A model generated the notes under the pieces. It had not been told where the DNA came from, did no database searches, and was given only the letters and a program-made list of their open reading frames with translations. Both the position numbers and the translations under genes were made by a program. A stretch of 23,194 bases of DNA from a virus. The stretch lies in IMG/VR virus record IMGVR_UViG_3300006793_000295, positions 1 through 23,194 of that record; one strand, given 5' to 3'. The stretch's first letter is position 1. Every line of letters starts with the position of its first letter. Below are positions 1 to 6,525 of the stretch, one piece after another.

Positions 1-853
1 ACCTGACTGTCGCCATTTCGTCAAATTCTTCTGTCGATCTACCTGCTGTTGCTAGGGCAATAGAGTTATGCATAAACTTCGCATCAATCGGTCCCTCAAA
101 TAAAGTGACTGGCTGTTGGAAATTAACCTGCATAATTCCAAATAAAGTAGAAGCCTTTGCCAGTTTAGTCATTACCTCTGGTTCTAACTCTAACGGCTTC
201 TTCCACTCTTCATATATTTTTGGTAGGTCATAAGTTAAATACCTAGACCCATAGCCTTTCATTCTTCTGGATTGTGCGCCGATAATCTTCCCGTTTAAAC
301 CTTTATTTAAAATCCAAAGTCGATTACCTTTTTGGGAAAAAAGAAACTCGCTAGACTTATTATGTAATAGCCTTTCTTTTAGCTGAAACCAAATCCATTC
401 TCCAGGCTCAATTTCTTTAGCGCCGAATACTTGTTTAAATTCATCTACGGTTAATGCCAGTTCTTGGACGCTTGCAAGTGACTGGTTTTGTAATACTTGT
501 TCTTGACTAACCTGTTGTTTGTTCTCTTTGATATAGTCAATAATCGTAAATGAGTCGCCTGTATTAGGCATTCTAACTTCATGGTCTTTTAAGAACGTAT
601 GAAGATTAGTGTGATGAGAACAATTGTAACAATGATACTGAAGCGTATCCCAATACATGTTACCTCTTTTCTTGGTATCATCTTCATGAGAGTCACCGCA
701 ATAAGGACATGCCAAGGTTATTCGCCCTGGCATGTCTTTAAGCAGCTGCTTGTTAGGAGTGGAATGATGCTCTACACAAACTTGTTTTAGTGCAACTTTT
801 ATTCTACTCTTAAGCTCTTCAGTTAATTGTATGTTATTAGATGTTGAGGTCAT
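1..853 (-). CDS. DNA primase, T4 gp61-like (C-terminus cut by window edge)
   Basis: This primase would synthesise the RNA primers for lagging-strand replication, working with a replicative helicase not in this window. I translated the frame by hand: it is open from an ATG at 853 to the left edge, giving 284 residues. A CHC2-type zinc finger is visible, CPYC at residues 49-52 and CYNC at 75-78. Further on, LFEGPIDAKFM (residues 251-261) carries the acidic EGPIDA motif that matches the first TOPRIM metal-binding glutamate. The rest of the TOPRIM domain lies outside the window. The start lies inside the last codons of the upstream gp32 gene, a 17-base overlap in another reading frame, so translational coupling is likely. 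No Shine-Dalgarno sequence precedes it. Zinc finger followed by TOPRIM is the family order; naming it gp61-like rather than DnaG-like is inferred from the T4-type neighbours and the short zinc domain. Confidence 0.9.
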   Translation of the reverse strand, partial: MTSTSNNIQLTEELKSRIKVALKQVCVEHHSTPNKQLLKDMPGRITLACPYCGDSHEDDTKKRGNMYWDTLQYHCYNCSHHTNLHTFLKDHEVRMPNTGDSFTIIDYIKENKQQVSQEQVLQNQSLASVQELALTVDEFKQVFGAKEIEPGEWIWFQLKERLLHNKSSEFLFSQKGNRLWILNKGLNGKIIGAQSRRMKGYGSRYLTYDLPKIYEEWKKPLELEPEVMTKLAKASTLFGIMQVNFQQPVTLFEGPIDAKFMHNSIALATAGRSTEEFDEMATVR

Positions 854-1760
854 CTAGGAAAGAATCTAAATCATCATCTGTAGTTACCTTACTTTCAGCG
901 GGTGCTTCAGCCTTTGTTGGCGCAGCAGATCCTGCAGTTGCAGTTTCAGTTACTTTTGCCTTTGGAGCTGGAGCAGATTTTGGAGCAGAAGTTACTGCTG
1001 CAATATCATCACCTGGATTAAGGTACATTCTCAATACGTTGTTTACAAAGGCTCTCGTGTCTTCGTCCCACGCTTTGTAATCATATTGAGCTAAAGATGG
1101 TGCATTCTCTAATTCTTCTTTGATAGCGCCCATAGTCTCTTTCGTTCTTTCTGCTGGAGCATCGCCCATAATTACTGCAGATTTGTTAGAAGAGAATTTA
1201 GATTTGTCGTAGTTATTGTACTCACCTTGTCTTGTAATAACAAGCTCGAAGTTCTTACCTTCGAATAGGTCAAATACTTGTGTTGGCTCACCGAAGTCTG
1301 GCTTCAATTCAGAGTCAATCTTCTCTTTAATCTTATATCCAAATTTGAATACTTTGTAAGTACCCTCCAATTCTGGGTTTTGTGGGTCTTTTACGATTTT
1401 TACAAGAGAATAATACTGTTGACGTCTCTTTAATTTTTCAGAAGCTTTTCTATCTACTGCAGAATCTGATTTTCTTAGTTTCCAGAATACATCTGCAATT
1501 GGACAGTGCTCACCGATTGTTTGTGGAGAGTCAACTAGTTTTCCGTCACCACTGGAGTTAGTTAACCAGTGTACGTATTTTTGAATCAGAGATTTTCTCG
1601 GATTCTCAGGGTTAGGTACAAATCTAATTAATGCTTTGTACGTTCCGTCTTTGCCGTCGTCGGCAGTTGGTTTGTAAACTTCATTAGTTGAAGTTCTTTC
1701 TGGCTGATGCGTTTCTACGTCTTCTACGCCAAGATTAAAAATGTCAAATGAATCACTCAT
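837..1760 (-). CDS. Single-stranded DNA-binding protein, T4 gp32-like
   Basis: This protein coats single-stranded DNA during replication and recombination and recruits partner proteins through its acidic tail. At 307 residues it is close to T4 gp32 (301). Three blocks match gp32 as I know it: YYSLVKIVKDPQNPELEG (about residues 116-133), the FEGKNFELVITRQGEYNNYD block (about 166-185), and the acidic C-terminus DDDLDSFLDDLNI. An Ala/Pro-rich linker (about 257-290) joins the OB-fold core to that tail. The zinc site looks lost: T4 uses one His and three Cys, whereas this protein has a single cysteine, in HCPIADVFW (about 85-93). It is transcribed with the primase, whose start lies in its 3' end. 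Its 89-base leader is A/T-rich and could host the autoregulation known for T4 gp32, which is inference. Confidence 0.95.
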   Translation of the reverse strand: MSDSFDIFNLGVEDVETHQPERTSTNEVYKPTADDGKDGTYKALIRFVPNPENPRKSLIQKYVHWLTNSSGDGKLVDSPQTIGEHCPIADVFWKLRKSDSAVDRKASEKLKRRQQYYSLVKIVKDPQNPELEGTYKVFKFGYKIKEKIDSELKPDFGEPTQVFDLFEGKNFELVITRQGEYNNYDKSKFSSNKSAVIMGDAPAERTKETMGAIKEELENAPSLAQYDYKAWDEDTRAFVNNVLRMYLNPGDDIAAVTSAPKSAPAPKAKVTETATAGSAAPTKAEAPAESKVTTDDDLDSFLDDLNI

Positions 1761-1849
1761 AATACTTAAAATTGTTTAATAAAATGTTAATACTCGAAAT
1801 TACGTTAATGTTCTTTCAGTTCCTTATAGTTGTACAATATACAATAGTT
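1761..1849 (-). promoter_or_regulatory. Leader upstream of the gp32 gene with an inverted repeat
   Basis: This 89-base gap precedes the gp32 start. At 1830-1844 it contains the perfect inverted repeat TTGTA-N5-TACAA, which overlaps the 8-base palindrome TTGTACAA (1830-1837). The 60 or so bases next to the ATG are A/T-rich with little structure, which resembles the unstructured leader T4 gp32 uses to repress its own translation. No convincing promoter of the sigma-70, T4 late or Bacteroidota type is readable. The repeat could be an operator, a short RNA hairpin or chance. Confidence 0.3.
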
Positions 1850-2071
1850 TCAGTCTAATGTCAAAATAGCTGGAGAGTACCCAGACCTTGGGCCTGTAGG
1901 TATTTCCTTCCATCTGCCATCCTCTTGCTTAATCAGCCCTGATTTGTGTAGTAACTCCTCACGTTCTTGCGAAGTGATTGCATTAGCTTCCACCATTTGT
2001 TTTAGGATTTCGCTAAGACGAAAGTAATCCGCTGTTATCAACATATCACTGTTCTTTTGTTTATTATACAT
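1850..2071 (-). CDS. Small hypothetical protein (73 aa)
   Basis: I do not recognise this protein. It is charged and soluble-looking, with no signal peptide, membrane segment or cysteine. The middle (about residues 11-50) reads as two amphipathic helices (SEILKQMVEANAITSQEREE), followed by a short basic/aromatic stretch and a Gly/Pro-rich end, GPRSGYSPA. A second in-frame ATG at residue 10 could be the real start. It lies 89 bases upstream of gp32 on the same strand and is probably the first gene of the gp32-primase transcript. Facing it across 140 bases is the plus-strand pair, so the shared gap probably holds both promoters. Its place before two replication genes hints at an early regulatory or replication accessory role, but nothing in the sequence proves that. 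Confidence 0.6.
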   Translation of the reverse strand: MYNKQKNSDMLITADYFRLSEILKQMVEANAITSQEREELLHKSGLIKQEDGRWKEIPTGPRSGYSPAILTLD

Positions 2072-2211
2072 ATTATATATCTCTTTTTTAATTTGTTTCT
2101 TGATAGAGTACCTTTAAATTGTTAATAACTTTTTTGCAAAATAATTGCCTCAGAATTTTTTTATGTCAGATATTTTTCGTATATTAGTACTGTAATTAAA
2201 AACTAATAAAC
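2072..2211. promoter_or_regulatory. Divergent intergenic region, probable promoters for both directions
   Basis: These 140 very A/T-rich bases separate a leftward gene (start 2071) from a rightward gene (start 2212). Neither gene has another nearby upstream region, so each should have a promoter here. On the plus strand, TATTTTTC near 2170 loosely resembles the Bacteroidota -7 box TAnnTTTG, with a TTG upstream but at a longer spacing than usual. T-runs at about 2128-2134 and 2156-2162 add bendability. None of these is strong enough to name a specific promoter. Confidence 0.35.
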
Positions 2212-2544
2212 ATGAGTAATCCACACTACGAGTACCAATTAAAATTAGACGCTATGAAGAAACATACTAAATTGTCGTCGAGAAACAAAACGCTTCTTTT
2301 GATGGGGGCTAAGACCACTGGAAGCTTTCTAGAGGGTTATTATTATATAGAGGAAAGTTTATACATCGATGAGGCTGCCTCGCTCCATTCGTTCTGTACG
2401 TGGATTGACGACCACATTGGTGGCGCAGGTCCAGCAAACATTGATATGCTTTGGTTAGGGTTTAAATATCCTGAAGTAGATAGGTATTCTGAAGCATGCG
2501 TAGAAATTAAAAAACAAATGGACAAAATTAAATCATACTGCTAA
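2212..2544 (+). CDS. Hypothetical protein (110 aa)
   Basis: I do not recognise this protein. It starts with ATG after an A-rich leader lacking a Shine-Dalgarno sequence and is the first gene of the only plus-strand island in the window. It is a compact mixed alpha/beta sequence: a basic N-terminal part (residues about 10-30), then an acidic and aromatic middle containing YYYIEESLYIDEAASLHSFC and TWIDDHIGGAG, and a lysine-rich C-terminal helix ending in Cys. There is no signal peptide or membrane segment. The stop codon is one base from the start of the 52-residue zinc-ribbon gene, so the two are surely co-transcribed. A small DNA-metabolism or host-takeover protein is plausible from the position beside replication genes, but that is guesswork. 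Confidence 0.65.
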   Translation: MSNPHYEYQLKLDAMKKHTKLSSRNKTLLLMGAKTTGSFLEGYYYIEESLYIDEAASLHSFCTWIDDHIGGAGPANIDMLWLGFKYPEVDRYSEACVEIKKQMDKIKSYC

Positions 2545-2545
2545 T

Positions 2546-2704
2546 ATGGAAGATTTTAAATGTGTAATTTGCAAGAAGACTATTAAAGAGCAATACGGTA
2601 ATAATCCAGCTCCTGTTATCAATAAAGGAAAGTGTTGTGATAGCTGTAATACTAAAGTAGTTATCCCTACTAGAATTAACCTAATGCTAGGCTATCAGAA
2701 TTAA
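2546..2704 (+). CDS. Small zinc-ribbon-like protein (52 aa)
   Basis: This short gene was found by direct translation. It begins with ATG one base after the preceding stop (TAATATG) and encodes 52 residues. It has a CxxC knuckle near the N-terminus (CVIC, residues 6-9) and a second, CCDSC (30-34), spaced like a single zinc ribbon that binds one metal ion through four cysteines. Between them is a glycine/asparagine-rich loop; after them comes a basic strand, TKVVIPTRI. Small proteins of this pattern, with two CxxC knuckles and a VIPxR end, recur in T4-like phages as unassigned proteins, as far as I recall. Such ribbons often bind nucleic acid or RNA polymerase. The role here is unknown. Confidence 0.75.
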   Translation: MEDFKCVICKKTIKEQYGNNPAPVINKGKCCDSCNTKVVIPTRINLMLGYQN

Positions 2705-2773
2705 TTTGAGATTTGTTGAAGTTTTTTGAAACCTTTTCTGGGAACTAGCATATAAGTTATGTATTTAACCTCA

Positions 2774-2854
2774 GGGGAAGAGTAGTACCGGAAGCAGAGA
2801 CTAGCCAGAAGAGGCTTGAAAGCAGAGATTTGGTTAGTCTGGCAAATTTTCCCC
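2774..2854. other. Nested stem structure in the convergent spacer
   Basis: Two complementary pairs sit one inside the other. The outer arms GGGGAAGA (2774-2781) and TTTTCCCC (2847-2854) pair over 8 positions with one G-U on the plus strand. The inner arms AGACTAGCC (2798-2806) and GGTTAGTCT (2832-2840) pair over 9 with one G-U. A smaller alternative hairpin, AGCC/GGCT, lies within the inner loop. The right arms fall in the final codons and stop of the RuvC-like gene. Candidate roles are a bidirectional transcription end, an mRNA-stabilising 3' structure or a small RNA. No clear U-tract follows on either strand, so a classical intrinsic terminator is not established. Confidence 0.4.
2792..2828. 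repeat. Short direct repeat AAGCAGAGA, two copies
   Basis: The 9-base word AAGCAGAGA occurs at 2792-2800 and again at 2820-2828, 28 bases apart. The first copy runs into the left inner arm of the stem structure and the second lies just before the right inner arm. The copies could be alternative pairing partners or the trace of a small duplication. They could also be chance, given purine-rich sequence. Confidence 0.4.
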
Positions 2855-3532
2855 AAGTTTAGTGTAAAGATAATGATTTAGGAACCAAGCGTCGACTAGG
2901 TCATCAAAAGGCTTCGGCACTTTTTTCACCTCACCAATTTCAGAGACACAATATTTATATAAAGGACTGTTAGCTAACTCAGGAGACTCACACACATTAT
3001 TTAAGAATGCATTCCAAAGAGCTAACTTATTCATATTCCCTTTACCAGCATGTTTCTTAATTGTAGTAGGTGCAACGGTCATTAAATTTTTGACCTCGAG
3101 TTGATTTATCATTTGTTCTTTAAGGATTGCAGCTCCTGCCGCCATGTCAATCATATTATTAGTTCCCATTTTAGAACCATACGACGTACCTTCGAATGCA
3201 ATATGATAATCTTGTTTCGTCTGAGTTATATTGACGATTAGGTTAATAATGTCATCGGCTGTCTTAATGTATCTCTTGATTTTTGCGAACTCGTTCTTAG
3301 AGTAATCTCCAACTGAAGATTTCCAATCTGGTTGATGTACTAGAGTCACATCAGAAAAAGTACTTATTTCTTCTTGACGTTTCTGTTCGGCCTTTGTGCC
3401 AGAGCCAGCTTTAATATATGAGATAAATTGATATTCATTCGTGTCAGATTGCCAGACACATATACCAGGGGAATTAAGCGAGAAGTCAACTGTAACTAAA
3501 TTCAAATTAGATTCTTTTACCCATTGCAGCAC
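2834..3532 (-). CDS. RuvC-like Holliday-junction resolvase / RNase H-fold nuclease
   Basis: This is a metal-dependent junction nuclease that would resolve branched DNA made by recombination-dependent replication before packaging. The catalytic acids of the RuvC fold are in the right order: D16 in VTVDFSLNSPG, E114 in IAFEGTSYGS, and D211/D214 in PFDDLVDAW. At 232 residues it is somewhat longer than bacterial RuvC (about 173). The start is uncertain. The GTG at 3532 overlaps the upstream gene by 26 bases. A TTG at 3505, one base after that gene's stop, would give a protein beginning MNLVTVDF, with the first acid at position 7 as in E. coli RuvC, and the same stop-N-start spacing as other pairs here. 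It is the last gene of the leftward structural block and faces the plus-strand pair across the structured spacer. T4 itself uses gp49, an unrelated endonuclease VII. Confidence 0.8.
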   Translation of the reverse strand: MLQWVKESNLNLVTVDFSLNSPGICVWQSDTNEYQFISYIKAGSGTKAEQKRQEEISTFSDVTLVHQPDWKSSVGDYSKNEFAKIKRYIKTADDIINLIVNITQTKQDYHIAFEGTSYGSKMGTNNMIDMAAGAAILKEQMINQLEVKNLMTVAPTTIKKHAGKGNMNKLALWNAFLNNVCESPELANSPLYKYCVSEIGEVKKVPKPFDDLVDAWFLNHYLYTKLGENLPD

Positions 3533-3884
3533 CTAGGGCAGCGCCAACTAAACGGGAAGTTAATAAATCGTAAAAAATACCTTTTTGAATACCAAGTACT
3601 TTAGCAATCATCTTACCAACAGATTTACCTAATGCAAATCCCGCAAGACCACCAAAGATAGAACCTAAAAGTCCTTCGTTAACAATGCCTTCTTCTAATC
3701 TGTCTAAATCAAAAGAACCATCTTCATTCTGAAATTGTTGTACAAATTGCTCTAGCGCAAAGTCAACTTTTTCTTCTAATTCAGGAGTCCACTCTGATTG
3801 TAGGGACTCTTGTAATAGTTTCATATCAGTCTTAGTTAGCTTTTGCTCAACTAAGTATTCGTTAAATGTTTTAGTATCTTTCAT
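3507..3884 (-). CDS. Small Gly-zipper protein with capsid-targeting-like N-terminus
   Basis: I do not recognise this as a named family. The N-terminus (KTFNEYLVE, residues 5-13) resembles the T4 capsid-targeting sequence MKTYQEFIAE found on internal head proteins, and LVE|Q fits the (L/I)xE cleavage rule of the T4 prohead protease gp21. A second possible site is LEE|G (63-66). Residues 15-65 are acidic and helical; residues 71-122 are rich in small residues (GLLGSIFGGLAGFALGKSVG and a second segment, VGAALGAAMG), like a glycine zipper that packs in or against membranes. Two readings are therefore open: an encapsidated internal protein, perhaps ejected with the DNA, or a membrane-active protein. 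The stop region overlaps the RuvC-like gene. The upstream gap is 14 bases. Confidence 0.6.
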   Translation of the reverse strand: MKDTKTFNEYLVEQKLTKTDMKLLQESLQSEWTPELEEKVDFALEQFVQQFQNEDGSFDLDRLEEGIVNEGLLGSIFGGLAGFALGKSVGKMIAKVLGIQKGIFYDLLTSRLVGAALGAAMGKRI

Positions 3885-3898
3885 AGTTTATATATCTT

Positions 3899-4450
3899 TT
3901 AATCTATTTCTAATCTCAGATCTAGTTTGTTGTAAACAAAATTACATTCAAATGTACTGAAATCAGATACGTTTTCTGCCATATTTAGATTTAACTCATT
4001 TATAGAGCTCAGAATAATACCGTTGAATTCCATATAGGCTACTGAAGCTCCCTCGGCATCTAAAATTCTTAGAGTCATAGGTTCAATATAAGCCTGTTTT
4101 GTCGATCTAGCATAGTAATATAATAGAGTGTCCATCATAATCCAGTAATTGATAAAACCATCTAATAGCTGAAATGTAACTGTGAATTCTCTAGTAATTG
4201 TATTTTGAATTGGCACGGCACCTCTATGGCTTCTTACAGTACCATCATTATCTGATTGAGTAATTGGTTCGAAAGCTACACCAGGAATATTAAGACCTTG
4301 GATAGAATAGTTAACAAAATCAATTGGTTCTGCTAAAAGTCCACCAGGAACTCTATTCAGATACTTCTTGTATTTCTCAGCTACTTCCTCAGGAATAAAC
4401 CTTCTTGGGAATCTAAAATCGTATGCGTTATTTCTGCTATTTAAAATCAT
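3899..4450 (-). CDS. Probable tail-tube-fold protein (T4 gp19/gp54 type)
   Basis: This would form the inner tail tube, or the baseplate disc that starts it. The 183 residues show the pattern of that fold as I know it from T4-like phages: an N-terminal FRFPRRFIPEEVAEKY segment; PIDFVNYSIQGLNIPGVAFE (about 42-61); then a strand-helix block, TREFTVTFQLLDGFINYWIM (about 86-105); and a closing pair of strands ending TFECNFVYNKL. The length is near T4 gp19 (163). Its start overlaps the upstream stop by one base (TAATG), so translation is coupled to the 690-residue structural gene. No cysteine-rich, signal or membrane features are present. Distinguishing tube subunit from tube initiator is not possible by eye, and one or more paralogues probably lie elsewhere in the genome. 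Confidence 0.55.
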   Translation of the reverse strand: MILNSRNNAYDFRFPRRFIPEEVAEKYKKYLNRVPGGLLAEPIDFVNYSIQGLNIPGVAFEPITQSDNDGTVRSHRGAVPIQNTITREFTVTFQLLDGFINYWIMMDTLLYYYARSTKQAYIEPMTLRILDAEGASVAYMEFNGIILSSINELNLNMAENVSDFSTFECNFVYNKLDLRLEID

Positions 4451-6522
4451 TATCCAATAGTAAATTTACCTTTAGTAATCATAGTCTCTTCTGTTCCATT
4501 ATCAATACTAATATAGAAAGTGTTAGTTTGCATACCTCTAATACTAGTTGCATTAGCCTCGTTGATTTTAAACAAAACTTCACCTAAGCCCATATCAACA
4601 TCTTTATTATAGACATGGTTAAATTTTAATTTTTGTTTACCATCACTAAATGTAAGTATAACTCTTTCTGCATTCTCAAATGAAATCATATCAAAATCAT
4701 CTCCTCTTTTCTTAGCAATAGCAAATTTATAGTAAGACGCAAAAGGAGGAATACTAATAGATAAATCACCTTCATTTACAAAATCAGTTGTATCAAATTC
4801 TTCAACCTCTTTTGTAATTGGATTATCACCAGTACCGACTAAATTTACTTTTGCAGAACTAGCAATTACATTATGCCTTTCAACAAATGCGGGTACTGTT
4901 TTTACTGATCTTGGTAAATTGTCAGTAATAAAACCTGAAATAATTTTATTAGCAGCTAGACTAGGTAAAACATTGTAAACCTCAGTTAATATATTTGGAT
5001 TATCAATCTTTAAAGACGATAACTTCTTACCATATCTAGCAGCTTGATCTACTGTTAAACTAGCTCTCTTTACGATTTGAGTATTATCTGTTTGATTGTA
5101 AATTCTCATCGTAACTTCAATCGAGAAATTAACAGCAACATTAGCCTTATTAATTACAGGTCTAAACTTTATTGGTGTATTAAAATCTTCATATTGTGTA
5201 AACGTAGTAGTATATGATTTAACTTGAGCTGTACCTATCTGTTCAAAAACATCTACGTCAAATATAACAACAATATCATCAGATGAAGTTCTAATCCTAT
5301 CCATGATATGTCCCTCGAAGTTTGCTAACGAATTATCTTTCTCTCCGTAAATATTAAAGTAATCTCCATCTGTAGCATCTTCAACTACAACTGTAAAATC
5401 AGCAAATTCATCTTCTCTTGAAACTGTAAACTTATTCTCTTCTCCAGTATAAACATAATCAAATCCTTCAATAGTTTTTAAAGTATCTAATAAAGCAAAT
5501 CTAATCCCATAATTAGACGTAGGATCTAAATCACTAGAACCTAAAGAGCCATTACCATAAAATCTATCATTAAACTCTGCATTTTGTCCAACAAGAGTAG
5601 GTACTTTTAGGTTAATAAACTTAGACCAAAGAGTCTCACCTAAAATAAACGGTTTAGGATTTGAGAACTCATAGTTACTGTGGTTTAAATAAACTAATTG
5701 AGTTAAGAAGTTTTCCTCGCCACTCATTCTCTCAGCAGTTACTTCAAATAGAAAGCCCTCATAACCTCTTGCAGCAAAACTAAAACCAGACTTTAAGTGA
5801 AGTCTAATACTATCATATAAGATATAGTTAATATTTTGAGTTGCTTCAGATTGATAGTTTAAAAGATCTGCTTCATTACCACCTTGCCACTCTAAACTAT
5901 TATTAATATAATTATGCATATCATAATCACCAGTAGAATCATAGCCTAATAGTGCATACTTTGTCGTATCTGTTAGACCAGGAGTTTTAACTGCATGGTA
6001 TCTTCCTATTGTCTGGTTAATATCATTTCCAGTCGCTTCGTCTGGTGATGAGAATAAAGGGTTAGCTCTAGTATCTACATAAATTACACCTCCTATTAAA
6101 TCAGGGTATGTATATTCTATCTTACCGTTTATTGTTGGAGTAAAAGTTCCAATTTGTGTAGTAGCTGAATAGTTGTAAATACCTAAAGCTCCAGAGATTG
6201 TAAAATCAGCTGGGTTAGCTAATGCACTTAAATCAAATTTATATGTCTTACCATTTTGTAAAAGTAAAGTTCTAGCTGCGAAGTTCTCTACTGCAAGGTA
6301 ACCACTAATAATTGTTACATCAAAATTCACAACAGCTGAACCTAATTCATTTATTAAGTGTCTAGGCTGATATGGATTCTGATCTACAGTATCTAAGAAC
6401 ATTACTTCGCTACCATTGTCATCTACCTCAATTCGATACTTCTCTGCATCTCCTTGGTCATGGTAAATAAACTCTAACAGAATGTCTTCGTCTATTCTAA
6501 AATATCTACTTGATTGCGCCAT
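4450..6522 (-). CDS. Large structural protein, probably tail/baseplate (690 aa)
   Basis: I cannot assign a named family. The protein is beta-rich, rich in Asn, Thr, Tyr and Asp and almost free of cysteine, which is typical of phage tail appendage or baseplate proteins. It opens with MAQSSRYFRIDEDILLEFIY and an acidic segment, VDDNGSEVMFLDTVD. Several Ig-like or jelly-roll stretches follow: strands around residues 60-160, a Tyr/Asn-rich middle (about 190-300), and probable beta-sandwich blocks in the last 250 residues, ending MITKGKFTIG. No signal peptide, coiled coil or enzyme motif stands out. It sits three bases after the membrane-anchored 268-residue gene and runs straight into the tail-tube-like gene (TAATG), which supports a tail location. 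A baseplate wedge or fibre-attachment role is inference from position. Confidence 0.65.
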   Translation of the reverse strand: MAQSSRYFRIDEDILLEFIYHDQGDAEKYRIEVDDNGSEVMFLDTVDQNPYQPRHLINELGSAVVNFDVTIISGYLAVENFAARTLLLQNGKTYKFDLSALANPADFTISGALGIYNYSATTQIGTFTPTINGKIEYTYPDLIGGVIYVDTRANPLFSSPDEATGNDINQTIGRYHAVKTPGLTDTTKYALLGYDSTGDYDMHNYINNSLEWQGGNEADLLNYQSEATQNINYILYDSIRLHLKSGFSFAARGYEGFLFEVTAERMSGEENFLTQLVYLNHSNYEFSNPKPFILGETLWSKFINLKVPTLVGQNAEFNDRFYGNGSLGSSDLDPTSNYGIRFALLDTLKTIEGFDYVYTGEENKFTVSREDEFADFTVVVEDATDGDYFNIYGEKDNSLANFEGHIMDRIRTSSDDIVVIFDVDVFEQIGTAQVKSYTTTFTQYEDFNTPIKFRPVINKANVAVNFSIEVTMRIYNQTDNTQIVKRASLTVDQAARYGKKLSSLKIDNPNILTEVYNVLPSLAANKIISGFITDNLPRSVKTVPAFVERHNVIASSAKVNLVGTGDNPITKEVEEFDTTDFVNEGDLSISIPPFASYYKFAIAKKRGDDFDMISFENAERVILTFSDGKQKLKFNHVYNKDVDMGLGEVLFKINEANATSIRGMQTNTFYISIDNGTEETMITKGKFTIG

Positions 6523-6525
6523 GTT

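Noticed and set aside
599-790. Open frame on the plus strand inside the primase region
   Set aside because: It lies opposite the primase zinc-finger coding sequence, which has strong motif support; the plus frame has no recognisable features.
841-1080. Plus-strand open frame rich in Ala, Val and Ser
   Set aside because: It is the antisense of the Ala/Pro-rich linker and acidic tail of gp32, whose codon bias creates open frames on the opposite strand.
2705-2833. tRNA gene in the structured spacer
   Set aside because: The arms do not form a cloverleaf, there is no T-loop GTTCGA-like sequence and no CCA-compatible acceptor stem.
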